Shown: piece by piece, positions 26,501 through 35,231 of the stretch
Position numbering within the stretch: the first letter of the stretch is position 1
How the letters are laid out: every line of letters begins with the position of its first letter
From: Salibacterium halotolerans
GTDB lineage: Bacteria; Bacillota; Bacilli; Bacillales; Marinococcaceae
Assembly (NCBI RefSeq): GCF_900115625.1
Contig: NZ_FOXD01000004.1
Span: 124,001-188,000 of the forward strand
DNA: 64,000 bases
Direction of reading: 5' to 3'
The notes under the pieces: generated by a model
Told to the model about the DNA's origin: nothing
Seen by the model: the letters and a program-made list of their open reading frames with translations, nothing else
Databases searched by the model: none
Translations under genes and position numbers: made by a program

Positions 26501-28345
26501 ATGGAAGCACGGGAGCTGCAGACGCGCCGGGATTTGGAGAATCTGCTGGAGCGTATGCTTGAACCGCTGGACCGTTATTTCAGCGAAGGAAAAGCAAGGA
26601 TACCGCTCGGCGCAACGAGCGCCCATTTCGGCTATGATATTGCAGAGATGGAGGCGTTCTCCCGGGTATTGTGGGGACTCGTTCCGGCTGCGGCAGGTGG
26701 AGCGTGGAACGACCGCTGGGAGCGTCACCTGGAAGGTATCCGCAACGGAACGAATCCGGAGCACCCTGAATTTTGGGGATGGGTGCACGGCATTGATCAG
26801 CGGCTGGTGGAGATGGCTGCTTTCGGTTTCGCGCTCGCGATGATTCCGGAAAAACTGTGGGAGCCGCTGACAAAAAGGGAGCAAAGCAACCTGTATCAGT
26901 GGCTCGACCAGATTAACCAGTTTGATGTCGTGGATAATAACTGGCATTTTTTCCGTATTCTTGTGAATACAGGGTTTGACACGATCGGCATGCCGGTCGA
27001 CGAGGAGAAGCAGCAGGTATCATTCGATTTTATCGAGTCCTGTTATCAAGGGGACGGCTGGTACGCGGACGGACCGGTGGAGCAGTGGGACTATTATATT
27101 TCCTTCGGCTTCCACTTTTACGGTCTGTTGTATGCGGCACTGCAGAAAGATAAGGATCCGGAGCGGTCGGCATTGTATAAAAAGCGCGCAGCGCGTTTTG
27201 CCGATGATTTTATTTATTGGTTTTCCGAGGACGGATCGGCGCTGCCGTTCGGGCGCAGCTTGACGTATCGTTTTGCGCAAGTGTCGTTCTGGAGTGCGTG
27301 TGTGTATGCGGAGCTTCCGGAGGTGGATGTTGGTGTGGCGAAGGGGCTCATCATGCGGCATATGCGGTGGTGGATGGAGCAGCCGGTGTTCTCAAATGAT
27401 GGGGTGCTCACGATTGGGTATGCGTATCCGAACTTGATTATGGCGGAAAATTATAATTCTCCGGGGTCGCCGTATTGGGCGTTGAAGACGTTTCTTGTGT
27501 TGGCAATGCCGGAGGAGCATGCGTTCTGGCAGGCGGAGGAAAAAGCGATGCCGGCGCTTGAGCGGGTGAAAAAGCTTGCGGTACCGCGGATGACGATGAT
27601 GAGGGAAGGGAGTCATGTGTTTAGTCTTGTGTCGGGGCAGTATTTGTCCACCGAGCACGCACATAATGACAGCAAGTACGCGAAATTCGCCTATTCGACC
27701 CGGTTTGGATTTCATGTGCCTAAGGGAGCGTTCGGACCGGAGCAGGGTGCGTTTGATTCGATGCTTGCCTTCAGTGAAGAAGATGGGTATTACCGCGGAC
27801 GGCGGCGGACCGAGGTGACCGAGTGGGAGGACGGCGTGCTGTACTCGCACTGGAAGCCGTGGCGCGACGTCGATGTGGAAACGTGGCTGCTGCCGGCGTG
27901 GCCGTGGCATGTGCGGGTGCACCGGATTCATGCGAGGCGGGCGCTTGATGCAAGAGAAGGCGGCTTTTCGGTGCCGATTGATGTGGACGGACAAAAGCCG
28001 CTTCCGGATATGCAGCCGGACATAGAAGAGACGAATGATCACGTATTGTCTGTGGAACTGCCCGCGGGTATCAGTGTGGTGGCGGACTTGAGCGGGGGAC
28101 GTCGTTTGGAAGCGGGCCGGACCGAGCCAAACACGAATCTGCTGTATGCCGCGCCGGCCGTACTGCCCGCCGCCGTGTCGCATCTTTCCGGAGAAGACGG
28201 GCCTGTCTGGTACGGCACTGCCGTGTATGCCGGCAGCCGGATGCCCCGCAGCATTCCGGAAATGCATGGTTCTTCTGCCGGAACAGCAGTGGTTACGTAT
28301 GCCGGACAACCAGAAACCCGCCTGACATCGAGATGGAAGGAGTGA
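26501..28345 (+). CDS. DUF2264 domain-containing protein
   Basis: A 614-residue cytosolic protein of the DUF2264 family, with an N-terminal alpha/alpha toroid-like region (GWVHGIDQRLVEMAAFGFALAM, DNNWHFFRILVNTGFD, FSEDGSALPFGRSLTYRFAQ) and a C-terminal beta-rich part. The family often occurs in bacterial polysaccharide loci and is thought to be hydrolytic, but its reaction is unproven. The ATG at 26501 follows GAGGTGAAG. Codons between about 27290 and 27640 end almost only in G or T, unlike the flanks. The stop is five bases before the next start. Confidence 0.85.
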   Translation: MEARELQTRRDLENLLERMLEPLDRYFSEGKARIPLGATSAHFGYDIAEMEAFSRVLWGLVPAAAGGAWNDRWERHLEGIRNGTNPEHPEFWGWVHGIDQRLVEMAAFGFALAMIPEKLWEPLTKREQSNLYQWLDQINQFDVVDNNWHFFRILVNTGFDTIGMPVDEEKQQVSFDFIESCYQGDGWYADGPVEQWDYYISFGFHFYGLLYAALQKDKDPERSALYKKRAARFADDFIYWFSEDGSALPFGRSLTYRFAQVSFWSACVYAELPEVDVGVAKGLIMRHMRWWMEQPVFSNDGVLTIGYAYPNLIMAENYNSPGSPYWALKTFLVLAMPEEHAFWQAEEKAMPALERVKKLAVPRMTMMREGSHVFSLVSGQYLSTEHAHNDSKYAKFAYSTRFGFHVPKGAFGPEQGAFDSMLAFSEEDGYYRGRRRTEVTEWEDGVLYSHWKPWRDVDVETWLLPAWPWHVRVHRIHARRALDAREGGFSVPIDVDGQKPLPDMQPDIEETNDHVLSVELPAGISVVADLSGGRRLEAGRTEPNTNLLYAAPAVLPAAVSHLSGEDGPVWYGTAVYAGSRMPRSIPEMHGSSAGTAVVTYAGQPETRLTSRWKE

Positions 28346-28350
28346 AAGCG

Positions 28351-29109
28351 ATGTGGAAAACAGGAATGTGTTCCGTCACGTTTCGGGACAAAACGACGGA
28401 AGAGGTTATAGAAATCGCAGCGAAAGCCGGACTTCACAGTATTGAATGGGGCGGTGACGTGCATGTGCCGCCGGGTGACACCGCGGCAGCCACCCGCACC
28501 GCGCAGCACACGAAGGAGGCCGGCCTGGAAGTGTCCTCTTACGGCTCCTACTTCAAGGCCGGTATAAAAAATGAAGCGCCGTTTCCGGATGTCCTGGATA
28601 CAGCCTCCGCGCTGGGTGCTGCTTCGATACGAATCTGGGCCGGAGAAAAAGGATCCGGCGAGATGGAAGCAGGGGAGCGGCAGGAGTTGGTCCGTGATAT
28701 CAGGGAGACGGCAGATCTTGCGGCCCTGCAGAACATCGGGGTCCACCTTGAGTATCACGGCGGTACACTAACCGATACCGCGGACAGCGCCCGGCATCTG
28801 ATGGAAGAGCTTAATCATCCGAACGTACGGCTCTACTGGCAGCCAGCGGTCGGCCTTTCACTTGAAGAGAGGCTGGCATCGATTGAAGCGGTGAAACCAT
28901 GGGTCCAGCACGTGCACGTGTTTTTCTGGCGCGGCACGACCAGATACCCGCTGACGGATGGCAGAAAAGAATGGGACGCCTATTTTCAGCACCTGCCGGA
29001 AAGCGGTCATCGCTATGCCATGCTCGAATTTGTGCAGAACGACGACCCAGCGCAGTTCCACCGCGACGCCGCGGTCCTGCACGAGCTGCTTGCATCAGCG
29101 GGTCGCTGA
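28351..29109 (+). CDS. Sugar phosphate isomerase/epimerase (xylose-isomerase-like TIM barrel)
   Basis: A 252-residue AP endonuclease-2/xylose-isomerase-like TIM barrel. Strand motifs include LHSIEWGGDVHV, SYGSYFKAG, IRIWAGEKGSG, VHLEYHGGTLTD and VHVFFWRG, with E145-like and H residues at metal-ligand positions. It probably isomerises or epimerises a sugar released in the cytosol. The ATG at 28351 follows GGAGTGA within the last codons of the DUF2264 gene, so the two are translationally coupled. It closes the importer operon. Confidence 0.82.
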   Translation: MWKTGMCSVTFRDKTTEEVIEIAAKAGLHSIEWGGDVHVPPGDTAAATRTAQHTKEAGLEVSSYGSYFKAGIKNEAPFPDVLDTASALGAASIRIWAGEKGSGEMEAGERQELVRDIRETADLAALQNIGVHLEYHGGTLTDTADSARHLMEELNHPNVRLYWQPAVGLSLEERLASIEAVKPWVQHVHVFFWRGTTRYPLTDGRKEWDAYFQHLPESGHRYAMLEFVQNDDPAQFHRDAAVLHELLASAGR

Positions 29110-29200
29110 TAAAAAGGGACAATCCGCCGATATCCACGGCACAGCCGCCGGTAAAACCAACATACCGTCGATACATGAAACAAATGCGCTGATAAATACA

Positions 29201-29232
29201 AAAGCCGGCTGACCTGATCAGCTGGCTTTTTT
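29201..29232 (+). terminator. Terminator of the polysaccharide operon
   Basis: A 12-bp stem AAAGCCGGCTGA / TCAGCTGGCTTT with loop CCTGA is followed by T residues and lies about 90 bases after the last gene. Confidence 0.88.
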
Positions 29233-29250
29233 GATGAGACAGCCGTTTTT

Positions 29251-29577
29251 TCAGCTGTCCAGTGATGAAGAGGGTATTCCTTTGCCGCCTAGGGGAGTGA
29301 ACGGGCCTGTTTTCTCGACTCCGGCCAGGATCGGCCTCGCTTTTTCAATTAACGTTTGGCTCACTTCCATGGATAACGAAGCCTGATGTGCTTCTTTGCT
29401 GGACCACACTTCATACACATAAAGGACGTCCGGATCATCGTCAGCGGAGTTGATAATATATAATTCACACTCCTCCAGCTTTTTCATTTCCTTCGAAGCT
29501 TCCAACAGCAGGTCTGCCAACGTATCACGTTTTCCTTCTACAGCCCTAAATGTATTGCACAATCCGAATCGACGCAT
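29251..29577 (-). CDS. Antibiotic biosynthesis monooxygenase (ABM) domain protein
   Basis: A 108-residue small ferredoxin-like ABM-fold protein (GKRDTLADLLLEASKEM, CELYIINSADDDPDVLYVYEVWSSKEAHQASL). Such proteins act as quinol or heme-type monooxygenases or as stress-response enzymes. The specific reaction cannot be assigned. It is read toward the polysaccharide operon. AGGTGGAGGG precedes its start on the minus strand. Confidence 0.78.
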   Translation of the reverse strand: MRRFGLCNTFRAVEGKRDTLADLLLEASKEMKKLEECELYIINSADDDPDVLYVYEVWSSKEAHQASLSMEVSQTLIEKARPILAGVEKTGPFTPLGGKGIPSSSLDS

Positions 29578-29743
29578 GGTTATCCCTCCACCTCATATAT
29601 ATCTTCCAGGACCCTTCTATACGTAAAAGGAATATTCCTTTTTTTATATAAAAGGGATAGTACGGTACTGCGGAGACGTTGTAAGATAAGAGAAGGATGA
29701 ACGACTTCACCCTGAATCCTGCAACTAGAACGGATGATAGCAC

Positions 29744-30667
29744 ATGACGGTATTATTTCAGATTCTGCTTCAGATTATATTTCCCGTTTTCTTTTTACTG
29801 GGGATGGGTGCCCTGCTGCACCGCCTGTTCCAGTTTGACCTGAAAACATTATCACGGCTGTTGACGTATCTTTTTCTCCCGACGGTTATTTTTGCGAACA
29901 TTTATCAAAACGACATGACACCGTCCCTGCTGCTTGAGATCGGCGGGTTTCTTTTGATCCAGTTCCTGCTGCTCGGTGCGCTTGCACATGTGACGGCAAA
30001 GATAATGAAGATGGACAAAAAGCTGTCCGCGACCTTCAAAAACAGTGTCGTGCTGAACAATTCCGGCAACTTCGGCCTGCCGGTCAGCCAGCTTGTCTTC
30101 CAGGCGAATCCGGTCGGCGCGTCGGTGCAGATTATGGTGATGATGTTTCAGAATATCATCACGTATACCTACGGCCTGATGAACGCGGCATCCACCGAGG
30201 GAAAAGGCACGATGAACCTCAAAGAAATACTGAAGACACCGATTTTGTACGCACTCGTGCTTGGATTTCTGTTCTACGGCTTTCAGATTCCGATCCCGGG
30301 CTTCATCTGGACACCGCTTCAAAACATCGCGGACGCGTTCCTCGCTGTAGCGCTTCTCACGCTCGGCGCGCAGGTCGCCTACCCGAAACTGGAGAATTTT
30401 TCGCCCGCTTTCTTTATGGGACTCGCCGGACGGCTCATCGTCGCGCCGCTTACCGCGCTTGCTGTCATTTCGCTCTTCGGCATGGACGGCACGATCGCGC
30501 AGGCGCTCTTTATCGCTAGCGCTTTCCCGATGTCCCGCAATAGCGCCCAGTTCGCTCTCATGTATGACAATTACCAGGAATACGCCGCCCAGGCCGTGCT
30601 CATCTCCACCATGCTCAGCAGCATCACCGTCACCATCGTCATCTACGCATCGCGGCTGTTGTTCTAG
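29744..30667 (+). CDS. AEC family transporter (auxin efflux carrier-like)
   Basis: A 307-residue integral membrane protein with about ten hydrophobic segments. It shows the family features LSRLLTYLFLPTVIFANIYQN near the start, NSGNFGLPVSQLVF in the conserved crossover, and a C-terminal second repeat with ALFIASAFPMSRNSAQFALMY. The AEC family exports small organic acids such as malonate or malate. The substrate is unknown. The gene stands alone and marks the left edge of an AT-rich, gene-poor stretch. Confidence 0.85.
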   Translation: MTVLFQILLQIIFPVFFLLGMGALLHRLFQFDLKTLSRLLTYLFLPTVIFANIYQNDMTPSLLLEIGGFLLIQFLLLGALAHVTAKIMKMDKKLSATFKNSVVLNNSGNFGLPVSQLVFQANPVGASVQIMVMMFQNIITYTYGLMNAASTEGKGTMNLKEILKTPILYALVLGFLFYGFQIPIPGFIWTPLQNIADAFLAVALLTLGAQVAYPKLENFSPAFFMGLAGRLIVAPLTALAVISLFGMDGTIAQALFIASAFPMSRNSAQFALMYDNYQEYAAQAVLISTMLSSITVTIVIYASRLLF

Positions 30668-31247
30668 ATTTTTCTGTGGAATGGTGAATGCTCATCATCT
30701 CATTCTTGTTTTATATATAGTGTAAATAAAAAATGTCTCCTTTGAGGTGAATCGTAATGTAATCACTAAACAAAAGCGTAAAAAGAAGATACTAGTTTAG
30801 AAAACGGATACCTGATAGTAGTACTTACGGGTTATTATTCATGTACAAACATAAAAAAGCTCCTAATGTAGAGGGATAGACTTGTTACCCAAATTCCCAT
30901 CTACTGAAGAGGTCTAGAAAGACAGAAAAAGGTTTTAATAACCAATAAGGCTATTTTATGTTAGCTGTTTGCAAGATTAGTGCTCTTTGTTGGTCTTTTC
31001 TTGACGGGTACATGTTTCATTACAGGACAGTCTCTTTTTTGATTAAGTCTAAATCAAACCCTATTCCACTCATAACAAGTTTTTAGGAGGTGTAATTATG
31101 AGTGGAATAGGTTAGCTGGTTGTGACGTCCCATGAGTTTATCGCTTTGTTTATTCTGCCTGATATCGTGGTACTGCTGGTTAACTCACACAATATAACTG
31201 GTCTCTAAGCCATCTCAAAGAGTCATGATAAATTATCTTCTTTTACT
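30668..31247. other. Gene-poor AT-rich region with a broken YjcZ-like start
   Basis: No complete gene is supported here. At 31098 an ATG with a strong GGAGGTG site encodes MSGIG and then stops at TAG (31113). Downstream codons in that frame are hydrophobic (FIALFILPDIVVLLV), as in the YjcZ-like peptides, so this may be a decayed copy. The rest shows no reading frame with a ribosome site. Confidence 0.4.
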
Positions 31248-31367
31248 TTAATATCCTCCGTAACCTTCACCCATTGGATAGTTACTTCCAACGACGATTA
31301 AAAGGATAAACAACACGACCAAAAGTACAAAGCCATTGTTGCCAAAAATACCTCCGCCGTAACCCAT
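31248..31367 (-). CDS. YjcZ family sporulation peptide, copy 1
   Basis: A 39-residue glycine-rich and hydrophobic peptide: MGYGGGIFGNN, then a single membrane helix GFVLLVVLFILLIVVGS and an NYPMGEGYGGY tail. This is the YjcZ-like architecture of Bacillus sporulation and coat-associated peptides. GAGGTGAC precedes the ATG by three bases on the minus strand. A sequence matching the sigma-K -10 pattern CATAnnnTA lies about 30 bases upstream. It is nearly duplicated by the gene at 32688. Confidence 0.8.
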   Translation of the reverse strand: MGYGGGIFGNNGFVLLVVLFILLIVVGSNYPMGEGYGGY

Positions 31368-31396
31368 AGAGTCACCTCCTCTTTTGCGTATGTTCA

Positions 31397-31405
31397 TACC
31401 CTATG
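31397..31405 (-). promoter_or_regulatory. Sigma-K/E-type -10 element of yjcZ copy 1
   Basis: The minus strand reads CATAGGGTA, matching the sigma-K -10 consensus CATAnnnTA. An AC-containing -35-like string lies about 15 bases upstream. The same element is conserved at the second copy. Confidence 0.5.
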
Positions 31406-32258
31406 ATGACATTCCCTTTATGTACTGGGCGATTATACTAAATAAATAAAAAAAGGCTCTTGATTAATATAAATAGGTCAACCCTCACTATGACAAGGAA
31501 AATAAATGATACGAGAATGAAGACTAAGTCTGTTTATATTGAGCATGAGGCTTGTGACAGCCATTTTTCACAATTATTAATGTAATTCGGTGATGATGCG
31601 GAAACCGTCTGAAAGCCAATGCCAACAAGTACACGTTTGACTCGCCCAAAAGTATCCAGGGCTAGGAAGAAAAATTCAAGCCGAAAACGGGTTCGGACAA
31701 ATACACTACACGCGCCGAAAAAACGGACGTGGGAGGGTATTCGGTCGCGTCCGGCTGGTAGGTTCCTGCCCATAATACACGGAAGACGGCGGTACCGCAA
31801 AAAGAAACCAGCTGCATAAACTGATTTTAAAAGTATACCATGGTCTCCATCTGGCGGGATGGCGGCCATGGTATTTTACGTTAAGGCTTTTGATACACCC
31901 CTCCCGTACAGGAGGGAATGAGTGAGGATATGCCGGCGGAATAATACAATATGTGACCAGGGTAATTATTTGGGGGGGGTTTGAAAAAATTAAAAAGGCA
32001 ATGATTTTCCTTCCATTTATCCTCTTGTACTGGCTGGAAGCATAGCTGGTCCCGTACGTCAGCGTTCATCCCAATCGCCGTGTATGAATGCGTTAGAATC
32101 CAAAGAGTCCATATATGGGTACCATCCATTGCTATGGTTCATTTCCCCTTTTTTGAAACCAAAGGAGACTGGGAACGATTTCTGCCCCAGCCCCCAACAT
32201 AATGCACAGTATAGTCATCTACTTATCTCCTGATGTACCGATATAAAGAGCTTCCTAC
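31406..32258. other. Region without a supported gene
   Basis: The first 120 bases repeat the upstream part of the second yjcZ copy. Open frames of 66 to 111 codons exist on both strands between 31534 and 32129, but none has a ribosome site or recognisable product. A hairpin TACCATGG...CCATGGTA with an inner CCATC/GATGG stem lies at about 31837-31872. The stretch looks like decayed sequence. Confidence 0.4.
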
Positions 32259-32474
32259 TTACCTCTTCTTTTTTATGAATTCGGCGATTATTGGCTTGGC
32301 CTGACTATAAATCCTATTCATTTGTTGAGCAGTTACTGCAATCTTTTCAAAATCCAATTTTCCATCAGGAGTTTGAAACTGAGACAATAAATTTGGCCTA
32401 GGGTTCATTTGATGTCCCTGCGGCGGGACAGGTCGATTTGGCGGCATTGGTGGTCCTGGTCTTCCAGGATACAT
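32259..32474 (-). CDS. YppG-like small protein
   Basis: A 71-residue protein with a proline-rich N-terminus (MYPGRPGPPMPPNRPVPPQG) and a C-terminal motif FQTPDGKLDFEKIAVTAQQMNRIYSQAKPII. The latter resembles the YppG-like family of Bacilli, a small group linked to spore formation. The ATG at 32474 follows AGGGAGGTG by nine bases; a GTG at 32486 overlaps that ribosome site. The function is unknown. Confidence 0.65.
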   Translation of the reverse strand: MYPGRPGPPMPPNRPVPPQGHQMNPRPNLLSQFQTPDGKLDFEKIAVTAQQMNRIYSQAKPIIAEFIKKKR

Positions 32475-32628
32475 AACTAATAACACCTCCCTTATTTAAT
32501 CTGTTTTATGTTACTCAATAGAGAAGTCTATGGAGTGGTAGTTGCCCTCATTTTATGTAATCTTTAATTGAAAGAAGGAATCGACCACTTAACTAATATA
32601 TCTGGATAAAAGATGGAAGGTAATACGC

Positions 32629-32641
32629 GGGGGGGGGGGGG
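32629..32641. repeat. Homopolymer run of 13 G
   Basis: Thirteen consecutive G residues lie just downstream of the second yjcZ copy, next to a perfect 13-bp hairpin. Such runs are prone to length change and to sequencing error. Confidence 0.9.
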
Positions 32642-32647
32642 AGATAA

Positions 32648-32679
32648 GGTAAACTACACCTTTGAAGGTGTAGTTTACC
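32648..32679. terminator. Perfect hairpin after yjcZ copy 2
   Basis: A perfect 13-bp stem GGTAAACTACACC / GGTGTAGTTTACC with a six-base loop lies nine bases after the yjcZ stop on the minus strand. The following T tract is poor on both strands. Confidence 0.65.
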
Positions 32680-32687
32680 AAATATTT

Positions 32688-32804
32688 TTAATAACCGTAT
32701 CCGTAACCTTGACCCATTGGATAGTTACTTCCGACGATGATTAAAAGGATGAACAACACGACCAAAAGTACAAAACCATTGTTGCCAAAACCTCCACCAC
32801 TCAT
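32688..32804 (-). CDS. YjcZ family sporulation peptide, copy 2
   Basis: A 38-residue peptide, MSGGGFGNN followed by the helix GFVLLVVLFILLIIVGS and the tail NYPMGQGYGYGY. It differs from copy 1 mainly at the two ends. GAGGTGAC precedes the ATG by three bases, as in copy 1. Upstream DNA is also duplicated for about 150 bases, so the pair arose by local duplication. Expression in the mother cell during sporulation is inferred from the family and the CATAGGGTA element. Confidence 0.82.
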   Translation of the reverse strand: MSGGGFGNNGFVLLVVLFILLIIVGSNYPMGQGYGYGY

Positions 32805-32833
32805 AGAGTCACCTCCTCTTTTGCGTATGTTCA

Positions 32834-32842
32834 TACCCTATG
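32834..32842 (-). promoter_or_regulatory. Sigma-K/E-type -10 element of yjcZ copy 2
   Basis: The minus strand reads CATAGGGTA at the same distance from the start codon as in copy 1, matching CATAnnnTA. Confidence 0.5.
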
Positions 32843-33162
32843 ATGAAATGCTCTTTATGCGCTGGGCGATTATACTTAATAAACTAAAAAAGGCTCCTAA
32901 CTAATAAAAACAGGTTACAACCCCCATTATGATAAGCAAAATAAATAATACGAGTATTAGGATGGTACCGTAAAACTTCTTTCCCTATTTACCAATAGTT
33001 CATTTATATATTCAAAATAGGAGAAATTTGATGATCTATTTTCATTTTACGTATGAGTAAGGCTTGGTTTTTACATCTTCTTGAAAGTAACGTTACATAA
33101 ACTGCAAAAAAATTCACAAGCTAAGGCTCATATTCTTTATCAATGGAACGGAGGCAGTGATC
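32843..33162. other. Region without a supported gene
   Basis: The first part duplicates sequence upstream of yjcZ copy 1. The rest is AT-rich and presumably holds the promoter of the broken nhaC gene. No open frame with a ribosome site was seen. Confidence 0.45.
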
Positions 33163-33477
33163 ATGCAAATGGAACTGTGGTTATCAATCGTCCCACCTCT
33201 TACTGCCGTTATTTTTGCGATGTGGACTAAACAAGTTATTCCATCTCTGCTTGTTGGTTTGTGGGTAGAAAGTTGGCTTTATACAGGTTCTTTTATCGAA
33301 TCATTGAACCAAACCGTGGTATATATTACAGGGGTATTAACAGACATAGGAAACCTTGATGTCATTCTTTTTTTATGCCTCTTCGCTTATTACTATTTAA
33401 AACCTGCTAGTTTAAAGATAACGAAACTATCCCGTACTAGGTGGAAACCATCGTTTTACCAGGAGGAGTTTTCGTGA
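33163..33477 (+). pseudogene. 5' fragment of an NhaC-type Na+/H+ antiporter gene
   Basis: About 75 codons encode an NhaC-like N-terminus (LWLSIVPPLTAVIFAMWTKQVIPSLLVGLWV, then TGVLTDIGNLDVILFLCLFA). The homology then stops and the frame runs into the transposase gene region. CGGAGG precedes the ATG at 33163 by eight bases. No nhaC 3' part is found beyond the element, so the gene is truncated rather than simply interrupted. An intact NhaC gene lies at 60008. Confidence 0.7.
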
Positions 33478-34815
33478 AAGATTTGGAATCAGAATATGAC
33501 ATCTTTGAATCAGGTTTGAACATACAGGCGCCTTGGCATATTTCGTATCGCACATTAACAGAGAAAGAAAAGACGCTGCACATTTATATTCGATATGGCC
33601 GCGGATCTCGCTTTTCCTGTCCAAATTGTGGTCATCATCATTGTCCGGTTCATGATATTTTGGATCAAGATCGAACATGGCGCCATCTGGATTTCCATCT
33701 GGATTTCTGGCCGTATATGACGATACTGCATGCCAAAATGCCTAGGGTAAACTGTCCATCATGCCGGAAAATCCGCACCATCAATATCGACTGGGAACGC
33801 CCGGGAGCCGGCCTTTCGCATGCCTTTAAATACCATGTCATGAGCCTCATGGCCGAGATGCCTGTCTATGCGGCTGCCCGCCTTGTAGAAGAGCACGACA
33901 CACGGGTTTGGAGAGTTTTTCATTACTATGTGGAAGAAGCCATGGAACAGATTGAGCTAACGAACGTTCGTCATGTGGCTGTCGATGAAACATCCAGCCG
34001 CCGCGGCCACCAGTATGTCACCTTATTCATGGACAGCGACACCAAGCGATTATTATTTGCGACCAGAGGAAAAGGCGCCGATGTTTTGAAAACATTCCGC
34101 CATTTCCTGATAAATAAAGGCATATCCCCGTCTCAAATAAAAGAAATGTGCATGGACATGTACCCCTCTTTTATAGCCGGCCTGGAAAGACACTTTCCAG
34201 ATACCGCTGTAACATTTGATAAATTCCACGTCATGAAAATCGTTAACGAGGGCGTGGATAAGGTACGGCGTCAGGAACAAAGCGAACAGCCGGCATTAAA
34301 AAAAACGCGCTATCTTTGGTTAAAAAACCAACGTAACCTGTCCCACGAACAAGAAGAAAAGATGACGAAGCTCAAAGACATGGATTTAGCTACCGGGAGG
34401 GCTTACCGTCTAAAGCTAAGCCTTCAAGAGTTCTGGACGATGCCCGGTGCTGTCGCTGATTTATATCTTCATGAATGGCGTCAATGGGCCATGTGTTCCC
34501 GGTTACAGCCGATGATCGACGTTGGGAAAACACTGAAAAACCATGAATATGGCATTTTAAGATGGTTTCGAACACGAATGACCAATGGACTGATCGAGGG
34601 CGTCAACAGTCTGATTCAAGCAACAAAGCGAAAAGCCCGGGGGTACCGAAGTACCGGTAATTTAATTGCTATAATGTACGCTACCGTGAATAAATGAGAC
34701 GTTATCCCAGAGAAGCCAAGCTGATCGGTTGTATTCCTTGTTGGCTTAACCACACCTCCTCAGGCGGCACCTGAGATAACCACGATAGCCAACAAGAATT
34801 CATAGACTAGCAAGG
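33403..34815 (+). mobile_element. ISL3-type insertion sequence (ends approximate)
   Basis: The element holds one ISL3 transposase gene. Possible imperfect terminal repeats are CCTGCTAGTTTA near 33403 and, reversed, CCTTGCTAGTCTA near 34815. No convincing 8-bp target duplication was found by eye, so the boundaries are tentative. It follows the truncated nhaC fragment. Confidence 0.55.
33474..34697 (+). CDS. ISL3 family transposase
   Basis: A full-length transposase of 407 residues. The N-terminal zinc-finger-like region holds CPNCGHHHCPVHD and CPSCRKIRTI. The catalytic DDE region includes HVAVDETSSRRGHQYVTLF, CMDMYPSFIAGL and the C-terminal glutamate in NGLIEGVNSLIQATKRKARG. The GTG at 33474 follows AGGAGGAG by six bases. 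The frame is intact, so the element may still be active. Only one copy is seen in this window. Confidence 0.92.
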   Translation: MKDLESEYDIFESGLNIQAPWHISYRTLTEKEKTLHIYIRYGRGSRFSCPNCGHHHCPVHDILDQDRTWRHLDFHLDFWPYMTILHAKMPRVNCPSCRKIRTINIDWERPGAGLSHAFKYHVMSLMAEMPVYAAARLVEEHDTRVWRVFHYYVEEAMEQIELTNVRHVAVDETSSRRGHQYVTLFMDSDTKRLLFATRGKGADVLKTFRHFLINKGISPSQIKEMCMDMYPSFIAGLERHFPDTAVTFDKFHVMKIVNEGVDKVRRQEQSEQPALKKTRYLWLKNQRNLSHEQEEKMTKLKDMDLATGRAYRLKLSLQEFWTMPGAVADLYLHEWRQWAMCSRLQPMIDVGKTLKNHEYGILRWFRTRMTNGLIEGVNSLIQATKRKARGYRSTGNLIAIMYATVNK

Positions 34816-34941
34816 CGTGTTTAGATTCCTCTTTCCACATGAAACAGCGAGGAACCGAAAATACATTTGTTATTATCGTGCCAACCAAAGATTCTGTGAG
34901 AATAGGATTATGACACTAGGAGATCAGGAGGGTTAATAAGA

Positions 34942-35220
34942 ATGGTACAGGTGTGGGTAGTTGGATTTTGTGGTATTTTTCGAATTGTAATAAGTATAGT
35001 TTTAACCATTACGGTGGTTGTTTGGATGAGGAGAGGTGCTGATACGAATCATTCATTGAAGTCTACTTCCTCTCCGTTGTTATCCGTTGAAATGCATGAT
35101 AGCTTGTTCCAACCTTCTCTTTTTGTCGTACACGTGCGGCCTCTTTTGTACAAAAATGGTTCCTGTGGTGTATGCTTAGTATATCATAGTGATGCAGCGA
35201 AGCATCTATTATATGAATAG
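34942..35220 (+). CDS. Hypothetical small protein with N-terminal membrane helix
   Basis: A 92-residue frame with CAGGAGGG ten bases before its ATG. Residues 1-30 form a hydrophobic helix (GIFRIVISIVLTITVVVWM), and the rest is polar with no recognised domain. It lies between the insertion sequence and the DUF4256 gene and ends 11 bases before the latter. It may be real, or a chance frame in decayed sequence. Confidence 0.35.
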   Translation: MVQVWVVGFCGIFRIVISIVLTITVVVWMRRGADTNHSLKSTSSPLLSVEMHDSLFQPSLFVVHVRPLLYKNGSCGVCLVYHSDAAKHLLYE

Positions 35221-35231
35221 GAGGTAGTATA

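Noticed and set aside
31534-32129. Frames of 66 to 111 codons on both strands
   Set aside because: No ribosome site and no recognisable product; the plus frame is simply rich in Lys and Arg.
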